Part shown: piece after piece, positions 37,465 through 46,352 of the stretch
Position numbering within the stretch: position 1 is the first letter of the stretch
Layout: each line of letters begins with the position of its first letter
NCBI GenBank assembly: GCA_035405785.1
Contig: DAONJS010000003.1
Coordinates: 160,727-224,726 of the forward strand
Direction: 5' to 3'
Source: BPGX01 sp035405785
Lineage (GTDB): Bacteria; Bacteroidota; Bacteroidia; B-17B0; Aurantibacillaceae
Length of the DNA: 64,000 nucleotides
Program-made: the position numbers and the translations under genes
The notes under the pieces: generated by a model
What the model saw: the letters and a program-made list of their open reading frames with translations, nothing else
The model's database searches: none
Told to the model about the DNA's origin: nothing

Positions 37465-37496
37465 CAAAATTGCGAAAAAAATTAAGATAATTCAAA
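37465..37496 (-). promoter_or_regulatory. Bacteroidota promoter for the acyl-CoA carboxylase gene
   Basis: On the minus strand TTTG (37496-37493), exactly 20 bases, CAATTTTG (37472-37465), one mismatch from TAnnTTTG. It lies 14 bases ahead of the ATG at 37450 and supports that start over the longer frame. Confidence 0.6.
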
Positions 37497-37537
37497 TACA
37501 AAAATATCATTACTCAATACATTGATTGGCTTTTGAG

Positions 37538-37545
37538 TATATTTG
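37538..37545 (+). promoter_or_regulatory. -7 element for the plus-strand GT4 gene
   Basis: TATATTTG, a full match to TAnnTTTG, 15 bases ahead of the ATG at 37561. No TTG at the -33 distance. It is back to back with the divergent carboxylase promoter. Confidence 0.45.
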
Positions 37546-37560
37546 TTGCTTCTTTTACTT

Positions 37561-38718
37561 ATGAATCAAAATGAGATAAAAAAAATAATTTTAATAGGTC
37601 CTGCTTATCCATATAGAGGTGGTCCTGCAAGATTTAATGAAAGTTTGTCTAATGCCTTTGTGCAGCAAGGTATTCAGGTTGAAATAATTTCATTTACATT
37701 GCAGTATCCAGATTTTTTATTTCCGGGCACAACTCAATTTGAATCTGCACCTTCACCAAAATTTCCATTTAAAATAACTCGTCTTATTAACACTATCAAT
37801 CCATTGTCGTGGTTGAAAACTGCAAGATATATTAATCGTCAGAAACCAAATGTAGTAATATTCAGATATTGGTTACCATTCTTTGCACCTGCATTTGGAA
37901 CAATTGCAAGATTATTGAAAAAAGATATTATAGTGTTGGCTATTACTGATAATGTTATTCCACATGAAAAAAGAGTAGGAGATAATTTTTTAAACAGATA
38001 TTTTATTTCTGCTTGTGATGGCTTTATTACTATGTCAGATAAGGTTTTGAATGATTTAAATAAATTTTATTTAAGTGCTTCAAAGATTAAATTATTTCAT
38101 CCATTATATGAAAATTATCCTCCGCCAATTGAAAAAAATAAAGCAAGAGAAATTTTGAATATACCAACTGATGAAAAGATATTATTGTTTTTTGGATTGA
38201 TTAGAGAATATAAAGGATTAGATATATTGTTAGATGCATTAAAGGATAAGAAATTAAAAAATCAATCTTTTAAAGTATTGATAGCAGGGGAATTTTATGA
38301 TGATAAAGAAAAATATATTTCAAAAATAAAAGAATATCATTTAGAAAATAAAATTATTTTGCACGATAAATATATTCCTGACGATGAAGTGAATGTTTAT
38401 TTTAGTGCAGCAGATGCAGTGATTCAGCCATACAAATCTGCTACTAATAGTGGTGTAAGTATGGTGAGTTATTTTTACAATAAACCAATTATATCTACAA
38501 ATGTTGGAGGATTAGCAGAAATTGTGATTCATCAAAAAACAGGATTATTGTGTAATCCAGAACCATCAAGCATATCAGATGCTATTTTAGATTTCTTGAA
38601 AAATAACAATTTTCAACAATTTGAAAATGAAATTATTGAGTTTAAGAAAAAATTTTCTTGGGAAAGTTTCGTTAATAATATATTAAATTGGATTTCAACT
38701 ATTTCAAAAAAGAGATGA
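37561..38718 (+). CDS. Glycosyltransferase, GT4 family
   Basis: 385 residues from the ATG at 37561; an in-frame TTG at 37543 overlaps the -7 box and is rejected. LIGPAYPYRGGPARFNESL at the N-terminus, VIFRYWLPFFAPAFG, ILLFFGLIREYKGLDILLDAL, and the donor region SAADAVIQPYKSATNSGVSMVSYFYNKP. This is a retaining GT-B enzyme acting on a lipid-linked or envelope glycan. The downstream gene starts inside its stop (ATGA), so they are coupled. Confidence 0.88.
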   Translation: MNQNEIKKIILIGPAYPYRGGPARFNESLSNAFVQQGIQVEIISFTLQYPDFLFPGTTQFESAPSPKFPFKITRLINTINPLSWLKTARYINRQKPNVVIFRYWLPFFAPAFGTIARLLKKDIIVLAITDNVIPHEKRVGDNFLNRYFISACDGFITMSDKVLNDLNKFYLSASKIKLFHPLYENYPPPIEKNKAREILNIPTDEKILLFFGLIREYKGLDILLDALKDKKLKNQSFKVLIAGEFYDDKEKYISKIKEYHLENKIILHDKYIPDDEVNVYFSAADAVIQPYKSATNSGVSMVSYFYNKPIISTNVGGLAEIVIHQKTGLLCNPEPSSISDAILDFLKNNNFQQFENEIIEFKKKFSWESFVNNILNWISTISKKR

Positions 38719-39629
38719 GAACTTTTTCAAAGATACTGATTTTATTGATGTTCGGAAGTTTTTGTGTAACTGCACAGAATGATAGTTTGTGGAGATATTT
38801 TCGTGAAACTGAATTACACTTAAAAAATTTAGCCCCTTATGCATTTAGAAATAAAAATGAGCAGGTAAGAACGGATTCAAACAAAGTTTTTTTTAAGTTA
38901 ATGAAAGATGTTTTGCAATATCCAGAATCTTTTAATTATTCTTTTGATAGTATAAAGAATGATGTTTCAATTTTAGTGAATAAAGACAAAACATTTAGAA
39001 TAATAACATGGAATTTCCCCAAAAATGATGGCACACATTTGTATTTTGGATTTATTCAACATTGGTATAAGCCCAATAAAAAAGAAAAAGAGGAATATCA
39101 ATTACATACATTAGTAGATGTGTCAAATACAATAAAAGCAAGTCCTGAAACATATGTAGGAAAAGCAGATAAATGGTTTGGGATGTTGTATTATCAAATT
39201 ATTGAAAGTGCTGATTACTGGTTATTATTAGGATGGGATGGCAATGAAAAATTAGTGCAAAGAAAATTTATTGATGTATTGTATTTCAAAAATGGAGAAC
39301 CAATATTTGGAAAAGATGTGTTTAAGATTCCTAAAAAAAATCCAAAGAGAATAATGTTTCAATACAGTGCAGATATTGTAATGACATTGAGATATGAGCC
39401 CAAGAAAAATGCTATTGTATTTAGTCACTTATCGCCCGAATCAGATGACCCGTATTTAAAGGAGCAATATCAATTTTACGGACCAGATGGAAGTTTTGAT
39501 GCTTTTGTAAAAGATGGAGGAAAGTGGAAATTAGTAGAAGATGTAGATGTCAGAAACCCTGAAGATAATTACAGCAAAAGTAAAAAACCAGATGTAAAAA
39601 AACAGAAACCTTTATATCAGCCGAAGTGA
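38715..39629 (+). CDS. Secreted hypothetical protein
   Basis: 304 residues from the ATG at 38715, which overlaps the upstream stop (ATGA). A signal peptide ends near residue 21 (MFGSFCVTAQ). The mature part is strand- and Lys-rich with repeated tryptophan positions (NFPKNDGTHLYFGFIQHWY, DYWLLLGWDGNE). It ends in a Lys/Pro-rich tail. No known family recognised; homologues in Bacteroidota are expected to be annotated as hypothetical. Its coupling to a glycosyltransferase gene is noted, but no role is inferred. Confidence 0.7.
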   Translation: MRTFSKILILLMFGSFCVTAQNDSLWRYFRETELHLKNLAPYAFRNKNEQVRTDSNKVFFKLMKDVLQYPESFNYSFDSIKNDVSILVNKDKTFRIITWNFPKNDGTHLYFGFIQHWYKPNKKEKEEYQLHTLVDVSNTIKASPETYVGKADKWFGMLYYQIIESADYWLLLGWDGNEKLVQRKFIDVLYFKNGEPIFGKDVFKIPKKNPKRIMFQYSADIVMTLRYEPKKNAIVFSHLSPESDDPYLKEQYQFYGPDGSFDAFVKDGGKWKLVEDVDVRNPEDNYSKSKKPDVKKQKPLYQPK

Positions 39630-39658
39630 AAAATTATTTGAGAAGGGACTAAATTAAA

Positions 39659-40372
39659 TTACTTACACTTCCTAACAGTTCTTTGCTCTATTCTTTTCTC
39701 ATATTTTTCTCCCTGAAAGATGCGATTTACATATATGCCTGGAGTATGTATTTGGTCAGGTTCTAATTCTCCTGCTGGTAGAAGAATTTCAACTTCTGCA
39801 ATCGTAATTTTTCCTGCCATTGCCATTAGTGGATTAAAATTTCTTGCAGTAGAACGATAAATTAAGTTGCCCGCTGTATCTCCTTTCCATGCTTTAACAA
39901 GAGCAAAATCTGCTTCAAATGCGTATTCTAAAAGATATTCTTTTTCTGTGCCATTAAAACTAAATGTACGAACTTCTTTGCCTTTTGCAACTTCTGTGCC
40001 TACGCCTGCTGGTAAATACAATGCAGGAATGCCATATCCTGCGGCTAAACAACGGGTGGCTAATGTTCCTTGTGGTATTAATTCTACTTCTAATTCTCCG
40101 CTCAACATTTGTCTTTCAAATTCGTCGTTTTCACCTACATAAGACGAAATCATCTTTTTAATTTGTCGTGTTTGTAAAAGTAATCCCAATCCAAAATCAT
40201 CCACACCAGCATTATTACTGATACAGGTTAAATTTTTTACACCTTTTCTTACAAGAGCGGCAATTAAATTTTCAGGAATACCACATAAACCAAATCCTCC
40301 CACTAAAAGTGTTGCACCGTCCTGAATATCTTTTATTGCTTCATCAGCATTTTTAACCACTTTATTTATCAT
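39659..40372 (-). CDS. 3-oxoacid CoA-transferase, subunit A
   Basis: 237 residues from the ATG at 40372. INKVVKNADEAIKDIQDG, then the oxyanion glycine loop LLVGGFGLCGIPENLI, then GAGYGIPALYLPAGVGTE-like blocks and LVKAWKGDTAGNLIYR. The family (ScoA/AtoD) moves CoA between succinate and acetoacetate as an A2B2 complex. The subunit B gene with the catalytic Glu is not next to it: the neighbours are a hypothetical protein (converging) and valS. So it either acts with a B subunit encoded elsewhere or was separated by rearrangement. Confidence 0.9.
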   Translation of the reverse strand: MINKVVKNADEAIKDIQDGATLLVGGFGLCGIPENLIAALVRKGVKNLTCISNNAGVDDFGLGLLLQTRQIKKMISSYVGENDEFERQMLSGELEVELIPQGTLATRCLAAGYGIPALYLPAGVGTEVAKGKEVRTFSFNGTEKEYLLEYAFEADFALVKAWKGDTAGNLIYRSTARNFNPLMAMAGKITIAEVEILLPAGELEPDQIHTPGIYVNRIFQGEKYEKRIEQRTVRKCK

Positions 40373-40433
40373 ATCAAAAATTTTGGAGCACAATAATACA
40401 AGTTTAAGTAAATACTTGCAAATGTATGTAATT

Positions 40434-43109
40434 TCAGATGTTTTTCACCTGTAATTTTTTTAATTGTTCTTCAATGGTTGCTATTTTATTCAGTGCGTCT
40501 TTTTCTTTTTGTCTTTCTTTTTCAACTAATTCTGCTTTGGCATTCTGAACAAATTTTTCGTTAGATAATTTTTTTCTAACTGATTCTAAAAATCCTTTCA
40601 GATATTCTAACTCTTCGGTTAATTTTTTGATTTCTTCTTCAGTACTTTTGTTATTTAATGTTTCAGGAATTTCTATGTAGATATTTCTTTTTGCTGTAAC
40701 AATCAGCTTTCCAGAATTATCATCAGAAATTTTCTTTTTAGATAAATTACATAATTTTTCAATCCAGCAATCATAAATATTCTCTTGATTTTCTTTCCAT
40801 TCTAATAATTCTTTTGGAGAAATTTGCAATCTTGATCTTACTTCACGAATGTTTGTAACAATTTCTTTTAATTGTTCATATTCTTGAGTGATTTGGCTAT
40901 CAAATGGGTTTTCATTTATCCAATCAGATACAATAATATCATCATTTCTGTCTTTTAGCAAATGCCATATTTCTTCTGTGATAAAAGGCATCCATGGATG
41001 TAATAATTTAAGCACATTTTCAAATAATTCAATTGTTTTATTGATAATAGTAGAATGAATGGAAGCATTTATATCATTAGGTTTTATGGCTTCTAAATAC
41101 CATGAACAAAAATCATCCCATATCAATTTGTAGGTAGCCATTAAGGCATCATTTAATCTGAATTTATCAAAACAATCGTTAATGTATTGTACTTGTTTGT
41201 ATAAATAATTTTCAAATAATTCAATGGCTTTTAATTGATATTCTTGTGGTGTAGCATTGTCTGAAACTCTTTGAGAAAGAGTATGAATCAATCTAAATGC
41301 ATTCCATATTTTGTTAGCAAAATTTCTTCCTTGTACGCAATACTCTTCATCAAACAATAAATCATTTCCTGCAGGAGAACTAAACATCATTCCTACTCTA
41401 ACAGCATCGGCACCATATTTATCTATTAAATCTAATGGATCTGGACTATTGCCTAAACTTTTGCTCATTTTTCTGCCTAACTTATCTCTTACAATACCAG
41501 TTAAATATACATTTGTAAAAGGTTTTTGATTTGTCCAAATATATCCCGCAATGATCATTCTTGCTACCCAGAAAAACAAAATTTCTGGTGCAGTTACTAA
41601 ATCATTTGTAGGATAATAATATTGAAAATCTTCATTGCCAGATTTTTTTTCTGAACCAATTATTGTTGGATCAAAAACTGCAATAGGCCACAACCATGAT
41701 GAAAACCATGTATCTAAAACATCTTCATCTTGATGAACATTATTAATGCTTTTATTGTTTTTTCTGAAATATTCAATGGCTTCTTCTTTTGTTTTACAAA
41801 CAGCAATATCTCCGTTTTCATTATACCACGCAGGAATGCGATGTCCCCACCACAACTGACGGCTAATACACCAATCCTTTACATTTTCCATCCAGTGTTT
41901 ATAAGTATTGATAAATTTATCAGGAATTAAATTCACTTCATTTTTTAATACCGCATCTAATGCGGGTTTAGCAAGATCTTTCATTTTTACAAACCATTGA
42001 TAACTTAAATATGGCTCTACAACTGCATCAGTACGCTCACTATGACCTACTTTGTTTTTAATAACTTCAATTTTATCTACTAAACCAATTTCTTGCAAAT
42101 CTTTAATCACTTGTTTCCTTGCAACAAATCTATCTAATCCAATGTATTTTTCAGCGTCTTTTGAATTATTTGAATCAATAATTTCTTTGCTAATTTTTCC
42201 ATCTGGTGTAAGTCCAATAATAATTGGTAATTGATATTTAATACCTAATTCATAGTCAGCAATATCGTGAGCGGGCGTAACTTTTAATGCACCTGTACCA
42301 AAAGTAGGATCAATGTAGGTGTCTGCAATAACAGGTACTACACGATTTACAATGGGAACAACAACTTTTTTCCCAATTAAATGTTTGTATCTTTCATCAT
42401 CAGGATGTACGCATACAGCTACATCCGCCATTATTGTTTCAGGACGAGTGGTAGCAATTGTAATATATGAGGATTTATCTTCAAGATAATATCTAACATA
42501 TACTAATTGACTATTAGATTCTTTGTAAATAACTTCTTCATCACTCAACGCTGTAAGTCCAACAGGATCCCAGTTAATCATTCTGTATCCGCGATAAATA
42601 AAACCTTTATTGTATAAATCAATGAATGCATTAATTACCGCATTGCTATATGCTTCATCCATTGTAAAAGTTGTTCGTTTCCAATCACAGGAAGCTCCTA
42701 ATTTTTTTAATTGTTCCAGAATAATACCACCGTATTTTTCTTTCCATTCCCATGCGTATTTTAAAAATTCTTCTCGGCTTAAATCAGATTTTTTTATCCC
42801 TTTATCTGCAAGCATTTTCACAACTTTTGCTTCTGTAGCAATACTTGCATGGTCTGTACCAGGCACCCAACAAGCATTATAGCCCATCATTCTGTGCTTG
42901 CGAATTAAAACATCTTGAATGGTATTATTGAGCATATGCCCCATATGAAGTACACCTGTAACATTAGGAGGAGGCATTACTATTGTGTAGGGCTTTTTGT
43001 TTGCATCAGGATAAGAATAAAAATACCCTTTGTTCAGCCAATATTGATACCATTTTGATTCTACCTTATGATGTTCGTACTTTTTTGGTAATTCTTGATT
43101 TTCAGTCAT
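40434..43109 (-). CDS. valS: Valine--tRNA ligase
   Basis: 891 residues from the ATG at 43109, a usual length. Class I signatures HMGH (55-58, within PPPNVTGVLHMGH) and KMSKS (about 543-547). The editing domain CP1 contains TTRPETIMADVAVCVHP. The last 70 residues form a coiled coil (KSTEEEIKKLTEELEYLKGF), as is standard for ValRS. It charges tRNA-Val and clears mis-charged Thr. An open frame upstream to 43202 covers the divergent promoter region and is rejected. Confidence 0.96.
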   Translation of the reverse strand: MTENQELPKKYEHHKVESKWYQYWLNKGYFYSYPDANKKPYTIVMPPPNVTGVLHMGHMLNNTIQDVLIRKHRMMGYNACWVPGTDHASIATEAKVVKMLADKGIKKSDLSREEFLKYAWEWKEKYGGIILEQLKKLGASCDWKRTTFTMDEAYSNAVINAFIDLYNKGFIYRGYRMINWDPVGLTALSDEEVIYKESNSQLVYVRYYLEDKSSYITIATTRPETIMADVAVCVHPDDERYKHLIGKKVVVPIVNRVVPVIADTYIDPTFGTGALKVTPAHDIADYELGIKYQLPIIIGLTPDGKISKEIIDSNNSKDAEKYIGLDRFVARKQVIKDLQEIGLVDKIEVIKNKVGHSERTDAVVEPYLSYQWFVKMKDLAKPALDAVLKNEVNLIPDKFINTYKHWMENVKDWCISRQLWWGHRIPAWYNENGDIAVCKTKEEAIEYFRKNNKSINNVHQDEDVLDTWFSSWLWPIAVFDPTIIGSEKKSGNEDFQYYYPTNDLVTAPEILFFWVARMIIAGYIWTNQKPFTNVYLTGIVRDKLGRKMSKSLGNSPDPLDLIDKYGADAVRVGMMFSSPAGNDLLFDEEYCVQGRNFANKIWNAFRLIHTLSQRVSDNATPQEYQLKAIELFENYLYKQVQYINDCFDKFRLNDALMATYKLIWDDFCSWYLEAIKPNDINASIHSTIINKTIELFENVLKLLHPWMPFITEEIWHLLKDRNDDIIVSDWINENPFDSQITQEYEQLKEIVTNIREVRSRLQISPKELLEWKENQENIYDCWIEKLCNLSKKKISDDNSGKLIVTAKRNIYIEIPETLNNKSTEEEIKKLTEELEYLKGFLESVRKKLSNEKFVQNAKAELVEKERQKEKDALNKIATIEEQLKKLQVKNI

Positions 43110-43138
43110 AGTGCGATTTTTTACTCTGTTAATTTTCG

Positions 43139-43146
43139 CAAAAATA
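43139..43146 (-). promoter_or_regulatory. -7 element for valS
   Basis: On the minus strand TATTTTTG, a full match to TAnnTTTG, about 30 bases ahead of the valS ATG. Its upstream half would overlap the divergent DUF1573 promoter. Confidence 0.45.
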
Positions 43147-43168
43147 ATTAAAGATTTGCAATGAAAGG

Positions 43169-43199
43169 TTGTATGGAATGATTTTTGTCTGTAACTTTG
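43169..43199 (+). promoter_or_regulatory. Bacteroidota promoter for the DUF1573 operon
   Basis: TTG at 43169-43171, exactly 20 bases, TAACTTTG at 43192-43199: a full -33/-7 consensus. Transcription should start near 43206, giving a short A-rich leader to the ATG at 43218. Confidence 0.75.
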
Positions 43200-43217
43200 C
43201 AAACAAAATTTATAACT

Positions 43218-43697
43218 ATGAAAAAAATTATTTATGTAGTAAGTATAACAGGCGCATTGTTATTATGCTCCAATACTCAAGCACAAGATGCTAAAACAGC
43301 TCAACCTCAGGGGGCAGAACAGCCAACCAGTTTAGCAGATATTAAGTTTGAAAAAACAGTTCATGATTTTGGAACAATTCCTCAAGGGGGTAATGGTGAA
43401 TGTGAGTTTGTTTTTACGAATACAGGTAAAGAGCCATTAGTCATTACAAATTGTATGGGAAGTTGTGGTTGTACTGTACCTCAATGTCCTAAAGAACCTG
43501 TATTGCCAGGAAAAAAAGGAGTAATTAAAGTAAAATACGATACTAATAGAGTAGGTCCATTTGTAAAAAGCGTTACTGTGAACTCAAATGCTAAAAGTGG
43601 TGTGGTAACACTTCAAATCAAAGGAACAGTTGAAGCCAAGCCCGTAGAAGAAGCATTCCCTCAAAATAAAAATGAAGGTGCTCCAAAAGCCAACTAA
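43218..43697 (+). CDS. DUF1573 domain protein, copy 1
   Basis: 159 residues from the ATG at 43218. Signal peptide ends near residue 22 (LLLCSNTQAQ). One DUF1573 domain at about 40-140: KFEKTVHDFGTIPQGG, then FTNTGKEPLVITN, the hallmark GSCGCTVPQCP and VLPGKKGVIKVKYDTNRVGPF. This is a periplasmic or surface immunoglobulin-like protein of unknown function, very common in Bacteroidota. It is the first gene of a two-gene operon with its own promoter and terminator. Confidence 0.88.
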   Translation: MKKIIYVVSITGALLLCSNTQAQDAKTAQPQGAEQPTSLADIKFEKTVHDFGTIPQGGNGECEFVFTNTGKEPLVITNCMGSCGCTVPQCPKEPVLPGKKGVIKVKYDTNRVGPFVKSVTVNSNAKSGVVTLQIKGTVEAKPVEEAFPQNKNEGAPKAN

Positions 43698-43728
43698 TCA
43701 AGTAAGACTAAATAAAAATATAAAATTT

Positions 43729-44157
43729 ATGAAAACAATTGTTGCTTATTTAGCAGGAATATGTTTGATAGGAATTACTCATCTTAAAGCACAAGAAAGT
43801 GTAGTGCCTACAAATGATCCAAATGCTCCTGAAATTAAATTTGAATCAGAGGTGATTGATTATGGCGTTATTCCTTATGACTCTGATGGTATTAGAGAAT
43901 TCAAATTTAAAAATGTTGGAAAATCCCCTTTAACTATTACTAATGTTCAAGGAGAATGTGGATGTACTGCTACAACAATTGATGGAAAGCCAGGTTGGCC
44001 TCAAGAACCGATATTACCAGGTAAAACGGGCACTATAAAAGTCAAATACGATACTAAAAGAGTCGGCAGATTTGAAAAAAATGTAACTGTTACTTCTAAT
44101 GCTAAATATCCTGTGGTAAAATTAAAAATTAAAGGAGAAGTGAAACCCAAAGAATAA
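43729..44157 (+). CDS. DUF1573 domain protein, copy 2
   Basis: 142 residues from the ATG at 43729 (an earlier ATG at 43672 lies inside the first gene). Signal peptide ends near residue 21 (GITHLKAQ). DUF1573 blocks: KFESEVIDYGVIPYDSDG, FKNVGKSPLTITN, GECGCTATT, ILPGKTGTIKVKYDTKRVGRF. It is clearly a tandem duplicate of the preceding gene, with diverged sequence around the Cys-Gly-Cys. Followed by a strong terminator. Confidence 0.87.
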   Translation: MKTIVAYLAGICLIGITHLKAQESVVPTNDPNAPEIKFESEVIDYGVIPYDSDGIREFKFKNVGKSPLTITNVQGECGCTATTIDGKPGWPQEPILPGKTGTIKVKYDTKRVGRFEKNVTVTSNAKYPVVKLKIKGEVKPKE

Positions 44158-44181
44158 AGAAAGAAGTAAGTTGCACCTATA

Positions 44182-44210
44182 ATGCCTTGCGAAAGCAAGG
44201 CATTTTTATT
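44182..44210 (+). terminator. Strong intrinsic terminator after the DUF1573 operon
   Basis: ATGCCTTGC at 44182-44190, loop GAAA, GCAAGGCAT at 44195-44203, then TTTTATT. A perfect 9-bp stem with a stable GAAA tetraloop and a T-rich tail. Confidence 0.9.
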
Positions 44211-44220
44211 TTAAATCCTG

Positions 44221-44228
44221 TATATTTG
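44221..44228 (+). promoter_or_regulatory. -7 element for the GT gene at 44236
   Basis: TATATTTG, a full match to TAnnTTTG, ending 7 bases before the ATG. This implies a very short or absent leader. No -33 TTG at 20 bases; the upstream terminator hairpin occupies that space. Confidence 0.45.
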
Positions 44229-44235
44229 TTGCACT

Positions 44236-45483
44236 ATGAATTCAAAAAACATTTTAATCATAAATTATGTATTTCCCCCCTATCCTGGTATAGGAGGAAG
44301 ACGATGGGCTAAGTTTGCAAAATATCTTTACCGATATGGACATAATGTATATGTCATTGCTGCCCAAAATCCTTATAGCAATGTTTCCACTTTTATTAAT
44401 GATATTGCAGAGATTCCAAAAGAAAATTTTTATTATTTGCCACCATTATATCCTAAAATTATATTTAGTCCATTAAAGAATTTTATTGATAAACTTCAAT
44501 ATCAGTTTTGGTATAGAGTATTGCCATTATTTACAGATGGAAATTATTATGATAGATCAATGTTTTGGAAAAATCAATTACAAAAAAAGATAGTAAAATT
44601 AATAGAAGAAAAAAAGATTGACACAATTATTGTATCGGGTCCTCCATTTCATTATGCTTATTATACTTTACAATTAAAAGACATTTATCCCAATATTAAA
44701 TTTATTGTAGATTATAGAGATGAATGGACATTTAATGGTGTTCATGGAATTGATAGTATTGGAGAAAGAAGAAAACAGAAAGAAATTGAAAAAGAAAAAT
44801 ATGTGTGTGAAAAAGCAGATGTAGTAATATCTTGTGCTTCATTGATATTAGAGTATTTGAATAAAAAATATAAATTGAAGAACTATTTTCTCTTATCTCA
44901 CGCTTATGACAAAGACGATTTTAATTTCTCTTTTGATAAAAAAAGTTTAAGTAATGATAAAATTATTATTACACTCTTTGGTAATATAGAAGGCGATCAA
45001 TCTTTATTTTTTGAAAACCTCAATAAGTTTTTGAATGTTTTACAAAATCAAAATAAAGAATTGTATCAAAAGATATTTTTTAATTTTTATTTATTATCAC
45101 CTAATAAATACTTATCTATCATAAAACCACACAAAGATAAATATATAGTAAAATATAATTTATCAAGTGAAAAATTATTTGAAGAGATAATAGAATCACA
45201 TTTTATATTAGTGTTGTTGTCAAAACGATCGAAAGATTATTTTACTACTAAATTTCCAGAATTGTTTTATATGAAAAAGCCCTTGCTACTGTGGTCAGAA
45301 AAAGGAATTATCGGTGAGTTTGTAAAAAAACATAAAATAGGTATACATTTGACAAAAGAAAATTTCAATGAATTATTCTTATATGCTTTATCACATCCTG
45401 AAGAATTTCAATATACTAATTTTCCTATTGAAGAATGGGATTATGAATATTTGACAAATCAACTTATCAATTCTTTAAAATAG
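44236..45483 (+). CDS. Glycosyltransferase, GT-B fold (GT4-like)
   Basis: 415 residues. N-terminus ILIINYVFPPYPGIGGRRWAKF, the typical first strand and glycine loop of GT4 enzymes; DTIIVSGPPFHYAYY and FIVDYRDEWTF in the first Rossmann half; IIITLFGNIEGDQSLFFENL at the domain joint; a shortened donor region near TTKFPELFYMKKPLLLWSEKG. Acts alone, between the DUF1573 operon and the converging BI-1 gene (8 bases apart). Substrate unknown. Confidence 0.83.
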   Translation: MNSKNILIINYVFPPYPGIGGRRWAKFAKYLYRYGHNVYVIAAQNPYSNVSTFINDIAEIPKENFYYLPPLYPKIIFSPLKNFIDKLQYQFWYRVLPLFTDGNYYDRSMFWKNQLQKKIVKLIEEKKIDTIIVSGPPFHYAYYTLQLKDIYPNIKFIVDYRDEWTFNGVHGIDSIGERRKQKEIEKEKYVCEKADVVISCASLILEYLNKKYKLKNYFLLSHAYDKDDFNFSFDKKSLSNDKIIITLFGNIEGDQSLFFENLNKFLNVLQNQNKELYQKIFFNFYLLSPNKYLSIIKPHKDKYIVKYNLSSEKLFEEIIESHFILVLLSKRSKDYFTTKFPELFYMKKPLLLWSEKGIIGEFVKKHKIGIHLTKENFNELFLYALSHPEEFQYTNFPIEEWDYEYLTNQLINSLK

Positions 45484-45490
45484 ATAATTG

Positions 45491-46231
45491 TCAATCCCTT
45501 CTGTTTCCAAATAATCTTAACAAATACAAAAACAAATTGATAAAATCTAAATATAGATTTAAAGCACCCATTATTCCAATTTTCTTAAATGCTGTACTTC
45601 CATCATATTGATGAGAAAGGGCTTTGATTTTTTGCACATCATAAGCCGTTAATCCTGTAAAAATAATCACACCAAGAATACTAATAATGTAGTCCATTGT
45701 AGAACTTTTTGTAAAGAAGTTTATCAATGAAGCAATGATAATTCCAATTAAACCAAAAAATAAGATTCTACCTAAAGAAGTCAGGTCTGTTTTAGTTGTA
45801 AATCCTGCAACAGCCATTACTCCAAATAAAGCAGATGCACTTAAAAATGCTTTAAAAATACTTCCTATATCATACACATAAAAAATAAATCCCAAACTAA
45901 TTCCATTTATTAAAGCATATAAAACAAAAATAGCGGCTAATTGTGAAAAACTTAAACGATTAAACGCAAAGCTCATTGTTAATACAAAACCAAGTGGCGC
46001 CAGCATTACAATCCATCCTAATATATTTAATCTTGCACCTGTTTCTGATACAGAAATTAAATAAGACATTGCATCAGGATTAAATCCAAAAAATAAAGAA
46101 CTGATAGTAGTCAATAACAATCCACCAAACATCCATGCAAATACCTGACGAAATAAAGCATTTGTGCTAATAACACTGCTACTTACTTCCTCATAATTTA
46201 AATTTTCAATTTTTGTGCTTCTGTTTTCCAT
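45491..46231 (-). CDS. Bax inhibitor-1/YccA family membrane protein
   Basis: 246 residues from the ATG at 46231; the frame is open 46 codons upstream but that part overlaps the divergent gene's promoter. Seven hydrophobic segments run from about residue 25 to the end, with the family closing stretch GLTAYDVQKIKALSHQYDG then ALNLYLDFINLFLYLLRLFG. BI-1 proteins are inner-membrane channels; the bacterial role (calcium leak, quality control with FtsH) is only partly known. A TATATTTG -7 box is upstream. Confidence 0.92.
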   Translation of the reverse strand: MENRSTKIENLNYEEVSSSVISTNALFRQVFAWMFGGLLLTTISSLFFGFNPDAMSYLISVSETGARLNILGWIVMLAPLGFVLTMSFAFNRLSFSQLAAIFVLYALINGISLGFIFYVYDIGSIFKAFLSASALFGVMAVAGFTTKTDLTSLGRILFFGLIGIIIASLINFFTKSSTMDYIISILGVIIFTGLTAYDVQKIKALSHQYDGSTAFKKIGIMGALNLYLDFINLFLYLLRLFGNRRD

Positions 46232-46242
46232 AATTTTTTTCG

Positions 46243-46250
46243 CAAATATA
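46243..46250 (-). promoter_or_regulatory. -7 element for the BI-1 family gene
   Basis: On the minus strand TATATTTG, full match, 11 bases ahead of the ATG at 46231. It supports the shorter start. Confidence 0.5.
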
Positions 46251-46352
46251 ATGAATTTACCATCAAACACATTAGTTAATTTAATTAAAATTTTTAGCAT
46301 AGGGTTCAAATAAAGTGGATTTTTATTTTTATACTTGCAGCAAAAAAATACT

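Noticed and set aside
43110..43202. Upstream extension of valS to 43202
   Set aside because: It would cover the valS -7 box and the divergent DUF1573 promoter; the ATG at 43109 starts the usual ValRS N-terminus.
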